Positions 20,808 through 29,289 of a stretch of DNA of 64,000 bases are shown here, one piece after another (the stretch's first letter is position 1; the number at the start of each line of letters is the position of its first letter). The position numbers were made by a program, and so were the translations under genes. A model generated the notes under the pieces. It did not search any database and was not told the origin of the DNA. It saw nothing but the letters and a program-made list of their open reading frames with translations. The DNA comes from JBGTSJ01 sp041940305 (GTDB taxonomy: Bacteria; Planctomycetota; Planctomycetia; Planctomycetales; Planctomycetaceae): NCBI GenBank assembly GCA_041940305.1, contig JBGTSJ010000009.1, positions 160,747 to 224,746 of the forward strand. Direction: 5' to 3'.

Positions 20808-22968
20808 TGAGTGTCACCACGCACGTATCGGGACAGCACGGATCAGCGCCGCCGTCAGGTGATGCCGAGAACACCAACCCACCGGCTCCGTCTTGGCATT
20901 CCACAAAGACATAGGTGCATAGGCCGTTGACCGTTAGCACCTCCGTCCAAGAGCCCGCGTTGCACTCAAAGGAGAGCGTATAATCGGCACCACAAATCTG
21001 AGCCGTGCCGAGGCCGCCCCATTGCCCAGGCCCGATCGGGGATAACGTGATGGTCTCCGCAGCGCATGCGACTTCGGCAGTTAGCGTAGTGTTGTCGGGC
21101 GGACATTCTCCGCACTGAAGCCCCCCGCCACCTCCACCAGCAGAACTGCTGCTGTCGTCGTCTGTAATGCAATCATCACCCGGCAACCGAACGCAGATGG
21201 TTAGGCATCCACCGCCGCACAGGGCCACCTCAACCGGGATGTGGCACGGCGGGCATTCATTATCGCTGAAGGCGTCAGAGCTGGGAGCATCCGAAGAGTC
21301 CCTGCTACTGCTCGCATCGCTGCTAGGTGCATCGCTCGAAGGCGCATCACTGCTCTGGCTGGTAGCGTCTGAACTGGGAGCGTCGGAAGATTGCGAGGTA
21401 GCATCTGATGAAGGTGCGTCTGAAGACTGCGAGGTAGCATCTGAGCTGGGAGCATTACTGCTCTGCTGATCGCTGCTCGCGTTACTCGAAGGTGCCCCTG
21501 ACGAGGGAGCGTCAGACGAAGGTGCATCAGAACTCTGCTGGTCACTACTGGCATTGCTGCTGGGAGCATCGGACGACTGCCGATCCGAGGAAGCATCCGA
21601 TGAGGGTGCATCGCTGCTGGTCAGCGTAACGCTGTCTGAGATGCTCTCGCTGGTAGCCCCGCTGCTGGACGATTGCTGGTCCTGATCGGGGATCTCGTGT
21701 CGCTCACGCTCGGGAGGCTCAACAAACTGCAGATCTTCAATGCCCAACGTGATCTTACATACCGGCGCTGCATCGAAGGTCCAGACGCAACGCTCGAAGG
21801 TATCCGTGTCGATCTCAGTCCCGCTCTCGTCCTCCAAACTGACCCAACCTTCCCAAGGCTGCAGCGACGACGTTGTCGGTAGTGTCTCCCATTCGTACCT
21901 CGTTCGGGGGGTTGAATACCTCATCAGGAGTGCTGACGCGAGCGCCTCTGAGTCCGCATCCGTCCGAATCCAGGGTGCCAGAATCCTGCGGACGTGGGGG
22001 CCATAGAGACTGACTGAGGAGTTATCGCAGTACCACCGCTGATGGCGGTAGGGCCGAACCCCCATACCCGGCTTGAGCCCCTGAAAGGCCCCAACTACGT
22101 CATCAACCGCTTGCTCCAGCAGATCGTTGAACCAGACCAGACCGCCTTCGCCATATGTCTGATCGCCTACGATCAGGAGCTTATTCACCAACAGATCGCG
22201 GTCACTAAACCTCCGCAGTCCTGTGGTGTTCTCTCCGATTCTCCAACGTCCGAGGCAGGTGGTAACGGGTTTGATGAAGAACAACTCGCCATCGGCATTA
22301 ACGCCGTAGCTCATGCCACCGAGCGCGGTTGATGCCGCCCGCAAGACTGTCGATAGGCTCTCATCACCTCGGTAGACCGCAGACTCGTAGGGAGTGTCTA
22401 CATTGGGGGCCTCAATCGTGCCTAACGTGATTGATGGCGGTAAAGTGTACGAAGCCAGGACGTTCTCAACGAACTGGAAGTATGTGACCGTTGTCGTCCA
22501 ACTCTGCAGCGTGAAATCAGGATCGTTGCGAAACTGGAAGATGTCCGTACCGAAAGCGTGAGGCTTTCGGTCGCACCCCTGCCCCGTCTGACCACCAATC
22601 ATCAGGTGACCGAGAAGGCTAATCAGTCCATACATCGTGACCGAAGTTCCGCTTGGGTCGGTTGACTCCACCGACTCAATCACGCCGCGATACCGAAAGT
22701 CTCCCGGCGAAAATTCAACCGTGACGATTTGCCCCGTTTCCAGGATGTCATCGTCAAAGGATTCGGCTACCTGCATTGACCCGGCTCCGCAGCCTCCGTA
22801 ACGGAGCAGTTCGTACTCAAGACTCTCGACAACATCGTCAACGTCCGGGTCGCCGTAGTCGTTCAGCGTGGCAACCGGAGTTACGCCGTCAGATTCCCAG
22901 ACCTTTACAATCCGCCGATACGTGGCAGGGTTCCAAGCAGCCCCCCCAAGAGGGCCACTACAGGGCAT
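20797..22968 (-). CDS. Phage tail-hub-like protein with a Ser-rich repeat domain
   Basis: 723 residues. Residues 1 to about 420 resemble a phage baseplate hub or late-control protein: an early GQIVTVEFSPGDFRYRGVIES strand pair, then YGLISLLGH and LRAASTALGGMSYGVNADG. About 430-585 is a repeat made of SSDAPSSDA-type units with occasional Asn, Gln and Gly. The last 135 residues are Cys-rich (CPPCHIP, CGECPP, DPCCPDTC), perhaps disulphide- or metal-stabilised. A virion or surface role is plausible, but no other clear tail or capsid gene is present. The Ser tract is encoded by AGC/TCx mixtures and could expand or contract. Confidence 0.55.
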   Translation of the reverse strand: MPCSGPLGGAAWNPATYRRIVKVWESDGVTPVATLNDYGDPDVDDVVESLEYELLRYGGCGAGSMQVAESFDDDILETGQIVTVEFSPGDFRYRGVIESVESTDPSGTSVTMYGLISLLGHLMIGGQTGQGCDRKPHAFGTDIFQFRNDPDFTLQSWTTTVTYFQFVENVLASYTLPPSITLGTIEAPNVDTPYESAVYRGDESLSTVLRAASTALGGMSYGVNADGELFFIKPVTTCLGRWRIGENTTGLRRFSDRDLLVNKLLIVGDQTYGEGGLVWFNDLLEQAVDDVVGAFQGLKPGMGVRPYRHQRWYCDNSSVSLYGPHVRRILAPWIRTDADSEALASALLMRYSTPRTRYEWETLPTTSSLQPWEGWVSLEDESGTEIDTDTFERCVWTFDAAPVCKITLGIEDLQFVEPPERERHEIPDQDQQSSSSGATSESISDSVTLTSSDAPSSDASSDRQSSDAPSSNASSDQQSSDAPSSDAPSSGAPSSNASSDQQSSNAPSSDATSQSSDAPSSDATSQSSDAPSSDATSQSSDAPSSDAPSSDASSSRDSSDAPSSDAFSDNECPPCHIPVEVALCGGGCLTICVRLPGDDCITDDDSSSSAGGGGGGLQCGECPPDNTTLTAEVACAAETITLSPIGPGQWGGLGTAQICGADYTLSFECNAGSWTEVLTVNGLCTYVFVECQDGAGGLVFSASPDGGADPCCPDTCVVTLNVA
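21270..21670. repeat. Degenerate Ser-Asp-Ala-Pro coding repeat
   Basis: On the reverse strand this stretch codes for repeated SSDAPSSDA and SSDATSQSSD units. At DNA level the units share motifs such as GATGCTCCCAGC or GATGCACCTTCG but synonymous codons vary, so it is a protein-level repeat under coding constraint. Spacing is irregular and there are no unique spacers, so it is not a CRISPR. Confidence 0.75.
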
Positions 22969-23263
22969 GCGTTGAATCCTTCGCAGTCACATGCTGATGT
23001 GCGAGCTGATCCTGCTCCTGCTGCAGCCGCTCGCATGCCCGTTCAATCTGGTCGTGAAGCTCCAAAGGCGCGGGGCGTTGAATGCCCTCCCCGTGCAATG
23101 AGCTGCTGATCCGAAGAGCGTAGCCCTCCGCGCTACCGACGATGCTGAGCGTTAGCGGCAGTCCTCCGTCCACCATCGCGTAGAGCACGTTATCAGGTCC
23201 GTGCTGAGCGAAATCGGGATGGGAAGTAGCTTCTACGAGATTCTTAAGCGAAAGTGAAACCAT
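22958..23263 (-). CDS. Hypothetical protein
   Basis: 101 residues, starting ATG at 23263 after a GAGCATTTCAAT leader. The body (FAQHGPDNVLYAMVDGGLPL) resembles a small globular fold and the C-terminal third is helical and charged (ERACERLQQEQDQLAHQ). The end overlaps the start of the tail-like gene by 11 bases. The element motif occurs at 22982 near its stop. No family recognised. Confidence 0.5.
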   Translation of the reverse strand: MVSLSLKNLVEATSHPDFAQHGPDNVLYAMVDGGLPLTLSIVGSAEGYALRISSSLHGEGIQRPAPLELHDQIERACERLQQEQDQLAHQHVTAKDSTHAL

Positions 23264-23294
23264 TGAAATGCTCCTGTTTACGAATCACAGAAAG

Positions 23295-24212
23295 TCAGAG
23301 GGCATGCCGCTGAGGCGAGGGAAGGCCACTGTCCGCTGCAACATTGGGACGGCAGAGCCGAATCCGCTTCTTGACCTTGTCGAGGCCCCAGCGGGTATAG
23401 GCATCCAACCAGGCTGACCGGCGAGGCTCGGCCATCGTCTCGATTGCCACACCGCAGATGTCCACGGGCACGTCGAAGAAGGCTACGCGGCTTCGCCAAT
23501 CTCCCTCGAAGTTCCCGATGAGCTGGCGAGCAATCTGGAGACGCTGAGCCTGCTGCTTCTCAAGAGGGAGGGTGGTATCGATACGCAGATCCCGCCACGC
23601 GGTAGGCGTCCGACCGTCCCGGAACAGGGAGCCGTAGGTCTGCCAGTGCTCCTGCAACTTCAACTGGAGATCAGCCTCAGTGGCCCTCAGCTTGGCGATG
23701 TCCGTCTCTGGATCTGTCGCCTCGCTCGCGGAAACCTGCTGAGCCCATTCACTGAAGTCCCGCTCGAAGTCCTCGGCCCGGAAGGAGACGTAGAGGCTGG
23801 TGAGGCTGTTGATTGCCTTCTCCCGCTTGAAACGAGCCTCGTAGTTCATTGAGGGAAAGTCCCGGCCAGCGGCCGACATCAGCTCGCAGAACTCTCGGTA
23901 TCTGTCATCTTCGTCCACCTGCAAGAGACGGTGTGCCACGCCCGAGAAGATCTCCTCTCGAATGGCATCAGTGCTCTGGCGGGTCTTCAGCGATGCTTCG
24001 GTGATCTTGTCGTTGATGGACTTCAGGTCACCTTCGAGTTCTTTCCATCTTTCGATGAAGTGAATGACATCGACAGTTCCATTGAGGCAGGCGTAGTCGC
24101 TGGTGCTGAAGGGGATGCGAGGGAGCATCGCCCATCTCTTGATCTGGTAAAGCAGGTTCAGGTGGTCCTCCTCGGAGGTCGTTGCAGTCACAGGGTTGGT
24201 AGGAGTGCCCAT
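23295..24212 (-). CDS. Element protein, paralogue of the gene upstream
   Basis: 305 residues, largely helical. Residues about 185-285 align by eye with the C-terminal half of the 264-residue protein upstream: W-x-x-Y then F-x-D-x-R-x-P, a RDLRIDTT/RDYRVTAT strand, R-Q-L-I-x-N-F-x-x-D-W-R-x-R, then ET/ST-M-x-P-R-x-x-W-x-x-A-Y-x-x-x-G-L. The N-terminal halves differ. Its ATG overlaps the upstream TGA by one base, so the two are coupled. Function unknown; a structural pair or two subunits is possible. Confidence 0.6.
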   Translation of the reverse strand: MGTPTNPVTATTSEEDHLNLLYQIKRWAMLPRIPFSTSDYACLNGTVDVIHFIERWKELEGDLKSINDKITEASLKTRQSTDAIREEIFSGVAHRLLQVDEDDRYREFCELMSAAGRDFPSMNYEARFKREKAINSLTSLYVSFRAEDFERDFSEWAQQVSASEATDPETDIAKLRATEADLQLKLQEHWQTYGSLFRDGRTPTAWRDLRIDTTLPLEKQQAQRLQIARQLIGNFEGDWRSRVAFFDVPVDICGVAIETMAEPRRSAWLDAYTRWGLDKVKKRIRLCRPNVAADSGLPSPQRHAL

Positions 24213-25006
24213 CAGGTGAACATCCCCAGCGGGTTCTCCACTGCCTCAGTCATCGCAGATGCCTGGCGGGCAACAAATCGCGTGGAAGACTTGGGAATGT
24301 CCGCCAGCCCCAGTTCGTCGTAGGCTTTACGCCACTCATCCCGAGCCGGGGACGGCATTGTGCTGATCTCCAGACCAGAGGCTGTGACTGCCCGGTCGAA
24401 ACACCGGGAACGGTCCCGCCAGTCTCTGATGAAGTTCCGGAGTATCTGCTCCCCGACGTGACGCTGTTGGGCTTCCCAGACTTCCGGCAACTCAGGCGTA
24501 GCCGTCACCCGGTAATCTCTAAACTGTCGGGGAACCCGCTGGTCGTGGAAGCAGCTCCGGTATCCCAACCACAGTTCTCGAAGCTGGCGTGAGTAAGCAC
24601 CGACTTTCCCATTCGCTTTGGCGATCAGCTTCTCGTAGTCAACGTCGTCACCACGGCTCCTGGTTAGCGTGTCGGCATCCGCTTTGAACGCGGAGCCATC
24701 CAGCGTGCCGTACAATGCGAGAATCTCCCCCACAATGCCCCGCCGCCGTACTCCAGTCGCCAACCGGCGAATCGGGTCAAGGCACTGACGCAGCTCATCC
24801 AGCAGTTGGTGCAACCGCTGTTTTCGCGCATCGGAATCAACGGCTACCAGACCCTGGGCAACTTGATCCAGGATGTAATCAGCAACCTTCGGCGTTGCCC
24901 GGTTGGCCCTGGCAGTCACATCCAGTAGGTCAGCCTCGGCCTTCCTCAGCTTCTCCTCCAGCGTCATCAGCCTCAGCCAGAACCTGGCAGTCTCTAACGG
25001 CTTCAC
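24212..25006 (-). CDS. Element protein with a coiled coil, paralogue of the gene downstream
   Basis: 264 residues. The N-terminus (about 10-35, EEKLRKAEADLLDVTARANR) is a likely coiled coil. The C-terminal half shares the N-F-x-x-D-W-R and W-x-x-A-Y-x-x-x-G-L motifs with the protein encoded next, implying tandem duplication. Two copies of the element 9-mer lie inside the gene (24382 and 24911), encoding AVTA and VTA. No function recognised. Confidence 0.6.
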   Translation of the reverse strand: MKPLETARFWLRLMTLEEKLRKAEADLLDVTARANRATPKVADYILDQVAQGLVAVDSDARKQRLHQLLDELRQCLDPIRRLATGVRRRGIVGEILALYGTLDGSAFKADADTLTRSRGDDVDYEKLIAKANGKVGAYSRQLRELWLGYRSCFHDQRVPRQFRDYRVTATPELPEVWEAQQRHVGEQILRNFIRDWRDRSRCFDRAVTASGLEISTMPSPARDEWRKAYDELGLADIPKSSTRFVARQASAMTEAVENPLGMFT

Positions 25007-25054
25007 ACTGATGTACTCGGAGCGGTCGCAGGGTAGGTATGCGAATGCCAGGGG

Positions 25055-25471
25055 TTACTCCTCCAATGGTGCATTGCAGTCACAGGGCTGGGTAGACCTG
25101 AATTGGTACTCCCGCAACCGCTCAGCGCAGACTCTACGCTGCTCCTCGGTCATCCTGCGGCGCCGCTTCGCACCAACGATCTCTGCGACCTGTGGCAGCA
25201 GAGAGACATCGAACTCCCAGCAGCCGAAGCGCTCACCATCCTGGTGCTGCCGGAGCCCCGGCATGGTGGTCAGCTTCTTGCGCACGCTGGGGCGCCCCTC
25301 AATCTCTACCTGCAGCCATCGACCGCCCGATGGGAAGATCGACCCACCAGGGCAGGGGATCAACGTGTAGTAGGGGTCTCGCCGTAGGCTCCGGTCCACA
25401 TCGGCGGCCGGGTCGTAGCCCAGCCTGTAGGTGTCTCCAACTACATCCTCCAGATTGACGCATTCCGTCAG
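25055..25471 (-). CDS. Hypothetical planctomycete-element protein, probable CTG start
   Basis: The frame with a GTG at 25399 gives 114 residues, but protein-like sequence extends upstream (GDTYRLGYDPAADVDRSLRR) to a TAG just before 25471. No ATG, GTG or TTG lies in that extension, whereas a CTG at 25471-25469 follows AGGAGG (25484-25479) by exactly 7 bases, so I extend to it (138 residues). A conserved-looking IPCPGGSIFPSGG segment and a basic GAKRRRRMTEEQR helix are present. I have seen similar IPC...PHGG proteins in planctomycete elements, without known function. Confidence 0.55.
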   Translation of the reverse strand: MTECVNLEDVVGDTYRLGYDPAADVDRSLRRDPYYTLIPCPGGSIFPSGGRWLQVEIEGRPSVRKKLTTMPGLRQHQDGERFGCWEFDVSLLPQVAEIVGAKRRRRMTEEQRRVCAERLREYQFRSTQPCDCNAPLEE

Positions 25472-25478
25472 TGCCTAT

Positions 25479-25484
25479 CCTCCT
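25479..25484 (-). promoter_or_regulatory. Consensus ribosome-binding site deciding a CTG start
   Basis: Reverse-strand AGGAGG seven bases before CTG at 25471. It is the strongest Shine-Dalgarno seen in the element and has no other start codon in range. Confidence 0.55.
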
Positions 25485-25599
25485 GATTCAGGGGCCTGTG
25501 ACTGCGAAGGCCACACAGACAACACAAGGAGATGAGAGGCGGGATATGTGTGTGGGTCTCTAAAAGAGAGACCCACCACACAACCCCTGCCGGGCGCTT

Positions 25600-26631
25600 T
25601 TAGGCACCCGAGTCGCGTAGACAGTACGTATTGACAGCCCGGTTTCCTCGAATTCCAGCCCGCTGCTCGAACTCCGTTGGACTGAGATCGATAAGACGCC
25701 GGAGGACTTCTCGGCTCAATCTCGTGGCGGCACAGAGTTCCTTCATTGTACGAGGCTCCGCCTCCAGCGCCTGACGAACTATCTGCAGTCGGGCTTGGTC
25801 CTCCCTGGCTTGATGAATCTTCCGGGGGGTCAGCAGTGCGGTAGGGTCTACCGTGTCGTCCCGGCGCCAGACGGGATACTCGAACCGGATAGACAGAGGC
25901 TCCGGAGCCGGGAATGACCGTACATCCGCCTGCAGTGTCACGCATTCCTCGTTCTCGCGGAGGACGATATGAGCATCGCAGGCACGACTTTGGGCACCTC
26001 CACCGGCTCCCAAGTCAGTGAGCCGATGCGCTGAGGCGTCCCCTTTCGCGAGATGGTGAATCAGCACGCATGCCGCCCCGGTGTGCATCGCCACCTGATC
26101 AACCTTGTTGTACAGGCTGGTCTCTGCCGCGTTGTCGTTTTCGCTCGTTCCTGGCGTCAGCATGCGGTACTTGGCGTCGAACCCAATCAGGCGGAAATCC
26201 CCATGCGGAATCGACAGAAGCTCTGGCAGAAGATCATCAATCGATCGCAGAGCCCCTCGGAGACACCACACGTCGATCTGACCAGCATACTTAGCAGGGT
26301 CAATCTTTAGCGCCTCGGCAACGATGCGTAGGCGGTGAGCCAATTCCTGCGGATGTAGCTCGTTGTCGATGAGCAAGCACCGTCCCTGGGCGGTGTCGAA
26401 GGTGCCGAGCCACTTCTCGCCAGAGGCGACAGATAAGAGCAGCACATACAGCAGCCACGACTTCCCGATCTTAGGGTGGGATATCAGGTTTGCTGTCTCA
26501 GCCGCACGTAAGAGTCCGTGGATTACCGGATCGCCCCGTTCGCCGTACGTCTCCAGGAGACTCTCCAGAGAGAGCTTCCGAATTGTTGGTTTGGTGGAAC
26601 TGGGGCCGAGGGAGACCTCGGGTGGAATCAG
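25600..26631 (-). CDS. RepA-like RecA-fold ATPase, start uncertain
   Basis: A frame from GTG at 26445 gives 281 residues but would cut off the P-loop. The same frame is open to a TGA at 26644, and includes NLISHPKIGKSWLLY, a variant Walker A typical of RepA/AAA_25 helicase-like proteins, preceded by a normal-looking helix. No ATG, GTG or TTG is available in that stretch; CTG at 26631 lies eight bases after AAGGG, and ATT at 26628 is an alternative. Walker B-like LIGFDAKYRM and the VLIHHLAKGD sensor region follow, then a C-terminal winged-helix-like part. It likely drives replication or helicase loading for the element. It is the first gene of the leftward cluster. Confidence 0.65.
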   Translation of the reverse strand: MIPPEVSLGPSSTKPTIRKLSLESLLETYGERGDPVIHGLLRAAETANLISHPKIGKSWLLYVLLLSVASGEKWLGTFDTAQGRCLLIDNELHPQELAHRLRIVAEALKIDPAKYAGQIDVWCLRGALRSIDDLLPELLSIPHGDFRLIGFDAKYRMLTPGTSENDNAAETSLYNKVDQVAMHTGAACVLIHHLAKGDASAHRLTDLGAGGGAQSRACDAHIVLRENEECVTLQADVRSFPAPEPLSIRFEYPVWRRDDTVDPTALLTPRKIHQAREDQARLQIVRQALEAEPRTMKELCAATRLSREVLRRLIDLSPTEFEQRAGIRGNRAVNTYCLRDSGA

Positions 26632-26649
26632 AGAACAATCCCTTCACTG

Positions 26650-27010
26650 AGCCATCTCACACGGCGTCCGCGATGGGGACGCTCTAGTCCGACACAGGAG
26701 GCGGCAGCATGCCGCGAGCGATAGAACGAATTGTAACAAAAACTTGCAGATCTGTCAAGCGAATTTGGGGCCTCTGGGAGACATATCGGAGCGGAATGCA
26801 CACGGGAAGGAATTAGAATCCGGTGCGGCGCGCACACCGTCGTAGTGTACTACAAGTACAAATGGGTATTCCAGACATCCAGAGTTACTACCAAATATAG
26901 CTGTATATAGTTGATGAAACGTCTCACCGCCTATCACTTGACTTCTAACAAATTCCTGTGGTTGAGTGCTGCCGTTGTCACTCCGCCCCTGATCACGCCT
27001 GCAATACAGA
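26650..27010. promoter_or_regulatory. Divergent control region, AT-rich with inverted repeats
   Basis: Lies between the leftward RepA-like cluster and the rightward recombinase. GTAGT-GT-ACTAC (26842-26853) is a 5-bp-arm inverted repeat, and TATAGCTGTATATAG-like sequence lies around 26896-26910. AT content is higher than nearby. This is the best place in the element for divergent promoters with an operator and possibly a replication origin; none of these is proven by sequence. Confidence 0.45.
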
Positions 27011-28498
27011 ATGGCCACAGACGCCTTCCTGTGCCTGAACGATGCAGCCTCGGCTTTGCCCAATCAGTCCAGTACCGCTGCTGTCCTCCGCCTGATACAG
27101 GCGGGCGAATTGCTTGGACTGTTTGATGGTGATGAGTGGTGGGTGACAACAGAGTCCGTTGAGGCATTCGTGCGGCACTGGCCCTATCGAAGAACTCGGG
27201 AGCTTGGGCGAGACGCCGCCCGCGAGGAGATCCGGAGGATTCGCACGAAGTACGGTCGACACGGACGGCTTCGCCGCCACCCGGCTCCCGGCCAACCACA
27301 GAAAGGACAAAAGATGAGAGTTCCGAAGCTGAGCAGGAATGGCGACGGCAGGGCCTATTCCAGGTACCCGAAATCCAAGGGCGGCAAGCGGATCTATTTC
27401 GGCAAGTATGGAACCGTCGAAGCCAAGGCCAAGTATCGGGACTGGATCAACAGTCAGGCTTTTCTTCATGGCGCCCCCAAACCGAAGATCCTGGTGGTGG
27501 ATGCGGTGCGCGAGTATTTGATTGTCTGTGAGAAGGAGTGGGGAAGAGATTCGCCGGAGTTCAATATCATCGTGAAAGCCTTGGAACGTCTCCTGAGGTT
27601 GATTGACAATCGACCGGTTACCGACGTTGGCCCCCGCCTGCTTCGTCAATACTGCGAGCTGATGGCCCGAGAGTCGTACGACAGAAAGGGGCATCGTGGC
27701 CGCTACTCGATCACGTACATCAGCAAGTGCATCGCCCGTGTGAAGCAGATGGTGCGCTGGGCTTGTGCCGAGGAATTGATCCCTCCAGAGCACTGGATGA
27801 AGTTGGAGTCGTTTAAACTTCCTCGCAGCAGTCGCCGGGTTGCCGTACAGCCGAAGCGGGTGGAGCCGGTGCCGTGGGTGGTGGTGAGAGCCACGCTCGG
27901 GTTTCTCCACGAACCTGTTCGGACAATGGTCCAGATCCAATACCTCTGCGGCATGCGGCCGGGCGAAGTCTGTGCGATGCGTGCCGGGGACATCGACCGC
28001 GACGGCGACGTGTGGATCTTCGTTCCTCACGAGCACAAGAACTCACATCGCGGACAGCATCTGTTCAAGGCAATTCCGAGACAGGCGCAGGCACTCCTAC
28101 AGCCGTATCTCACGGGGTCAGGTGACTCCTACCTGTTCAGCCCGATGGATGCACCGCTGTTCAACCCAATCATGAAGTTGAACGAAAAGTACCCCACCAA
28201 TTCTTACCGAAACGCAATCGTTCGTGCCTGCGGGAGAGCCCAGAAGCACCACGTTCCGATCCCGATCTGGCGCCCTGGTCAGCTCCGTCACGGTATCGCA
28301 ACTGAGATAAAGGCGAGATTCGGTCACGACGCAGCGTCAACATACCTCGGGCACGCTACGCCCGATGTGACGACGATCTATGCCGAACGAAGTCTTCACG
28401 GTGTCAAGCGGGTCGCAAACCAACTCGAAGAGTCCCTCTTCGCAACGATCCCGCTGGTGCTGCCGCAGTCGGCGGAGGACAAGGAGCCTCTACTGTAA
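27011..28498 (+). CDS. Second tyrosine recombinase with N-terminal HTH domain
   Basis: 495 residues from ATG at 27011. Residues 1-60 look like an excisionase-type HTH (FLCLNDAASALPNQSSTAAV ... WWVTTESVEAFVRHW). After a basic linker come an arm/core-binding domain and a catalytic domain with Arg in GMRPGEVCAMR, Lys in HEHKNSHRGQ, LGH for the second His, and Tyr in TTIYAERS. The usual H-x-x-R box reads GQLRHG, with Gly at the first His position, as in some active family members but unusual. It diverges from the leftward cluster. Two recombinases in one element suggest either a nested element or separate jobs such as multimer resolution. Confidence 0.8.
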   Translation: MATDAFLCLNDAASALPNQSSTAAVLRLIQAGELLGLFDGDEWWVTTESVEAFVRHWPYRRTRELGRDAAREEIRRIRTKYGRHGRLRRHPAPGQPQKGQKMRVPKLSRNGDGRAYSRYPKSKGGKRIYFGKYGTVEAKAKYRDWINSQAFLHGAPKPKILVVDAVREYLIVCEKEWGRDSPEFNIIVKALERLLRLIDNRPVTDVGPRLLRQYCELMARESYDRKGHRGRYSITYISKCIARVKQMVRWACAEELIPPEHWMKLESFKLPRSSRRVAVQPKRVEPVPWVVVRATLGFLHEPVRTMVQIQYLCGMRPGEVCAMRAGDIDRDGDVWIFVPHEHKNSHRGQHLFKAIPRQAQALLQPYLTGSGDSYLFSPMDAPLFNPIMKLNEKYPTNSYRNAIVRACGRAQKHHVPIPIWRPGQLRHGIATEIKARFGHDAASTYLGHATPDVTTIYAERSLHGVKRVANQLEESLFATIPLVLPQSAEDKEPLL

Positions 28499-28942
28499 GG
28501 AATCATAGGCCCCGGCAGCGTGTGCCAAAGTCGTTCACAGGAAGCCACCCCCAGCGGGGGGAAAGAGTACGGCCAGGTCAGCCTACTTTTCGATAACACG
28601 GGTCACTTCGACCGTGGCCGTACCGAATACGTTGCGTCGACCAGCGGAAATCTGAGCGGCGGTGCCGTGCGATGAGGCGAGATGCCATGATCCGCGATAC
28701 GCTGGCGGCACAGGAGACCCGGTGTGGACCCCCCGCAGCCGGATCGAGGATAACACCCCCAGTTCTGTGCGTCTCAGAATTTGACCGGAAATCTTCTCAG
28801 AATCCCGAAACCGCCAGTTTCACAGGCCTGTGACTGCGAGGGTAGCAGGCTGGGACGAGGGTCAGGTCGTCCTGAGAATCGGCGCGCGTTACATCGGACA
28901 GAATCCTTGCCTTCGTGCGGGTGTAGGGGGCCAGGGCGGAGG
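28499..28942. other. Gap of 444 bases after the second recombinase
   Basis: No supported gene. It holds one extended copy of the element motif (GGCCTGTGACTGCGAGG at 28825-28841), shared with 25493-25510. Candidate att or fusion remnants for the second recombinase were looked for by eye and not found. Confidence 0.45.
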
Positions 28943-29164
28943 CTACGAGGACTTCCGCCGAGCCTTGCGCTGGATGAGCTGCAGCCCGAGGTGCTGGGCC
29001 AGGGCGTCGAGTGACGTCATGCTGAGTGTCGGCCGTGCTCCCGAGACGAATCGGCTCAACGAAGCCTGGCTCACCCCGGTCTCCTTCGCGATCTGGTACC
29101 GGGTCTGGCCGCTGTTCTCGATGTAAGCACGGAGTTGTTCGGTGATCGTCGTGTGGTTGCTCAT
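28943..29164 (-). CDS. XRE-family HTH regulator
   Basis: 73 residues from ATG at 29164. TRYQIAKETGVSQASLSRFV is a textbook Cro/CI-type helix-turn-helix, followed by LSMTSLDALAQHLGLQL and a basic tail. It is probably the element's own repressor. Upstream on its strand is TTGACA (about 29203-29198), a good -35 box, with a weaker -10 about 17 bases later. The natural targets would be the operators at 29955 and 30337 or the divergent region at 26650-27010, but no shared site was identified. Confidence 0.85.
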   Translation of the reverse strand: MSNHTTITEQLRAYIENSGQTRYQIAKETGVSQASLSRFVSGARPTLSMTSLDALAQHLGLQLIQRKARRKSS

Positions 29165-29237
29165 GCCTCCATTGTTCGCGGACTGCTTGTCAGGTGTCAA
29201 CTACCGCCTCGGTCTTTGCCGTCTGTTTTCCACGAAC

Positions 29238-29289
29238 GGGGGGTACCCCCCTCCCCCCAGTGCCTCTGTTTCCCATGATGGGGTACCCC
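29238..29289. repeat. Two G/C-run palindromes around GGTACC
   Basis: GGGGGGTACCCCCC (29238-29251) is a perfect 14-bp palindrome and GGGGTACCCC (29280-29289) a perfect 10-bp one, 28 bases apart, upstream of the XRE gene. They may be operators or a structure-forming site. The 29201-29635 gap holds no supported gene. Confidence 0.5.

Noticed and set aside
21270..21670. Possible CRISPR array
   Set aside because: Units are short, irregular and differ by synonymous codons; they encode a Ser-Asp-Ala-Pro repeat, with no spacers and no cas genes.
26628..26837. Reverse open frame of 69 codons upstream of the RepA-like gene as a separate gene or a -1 frameshift partner
   Set aside because: No protein-like features, and the RepA-like frame itself stays open through the P-loop to 26644, so no frameshift is needed.
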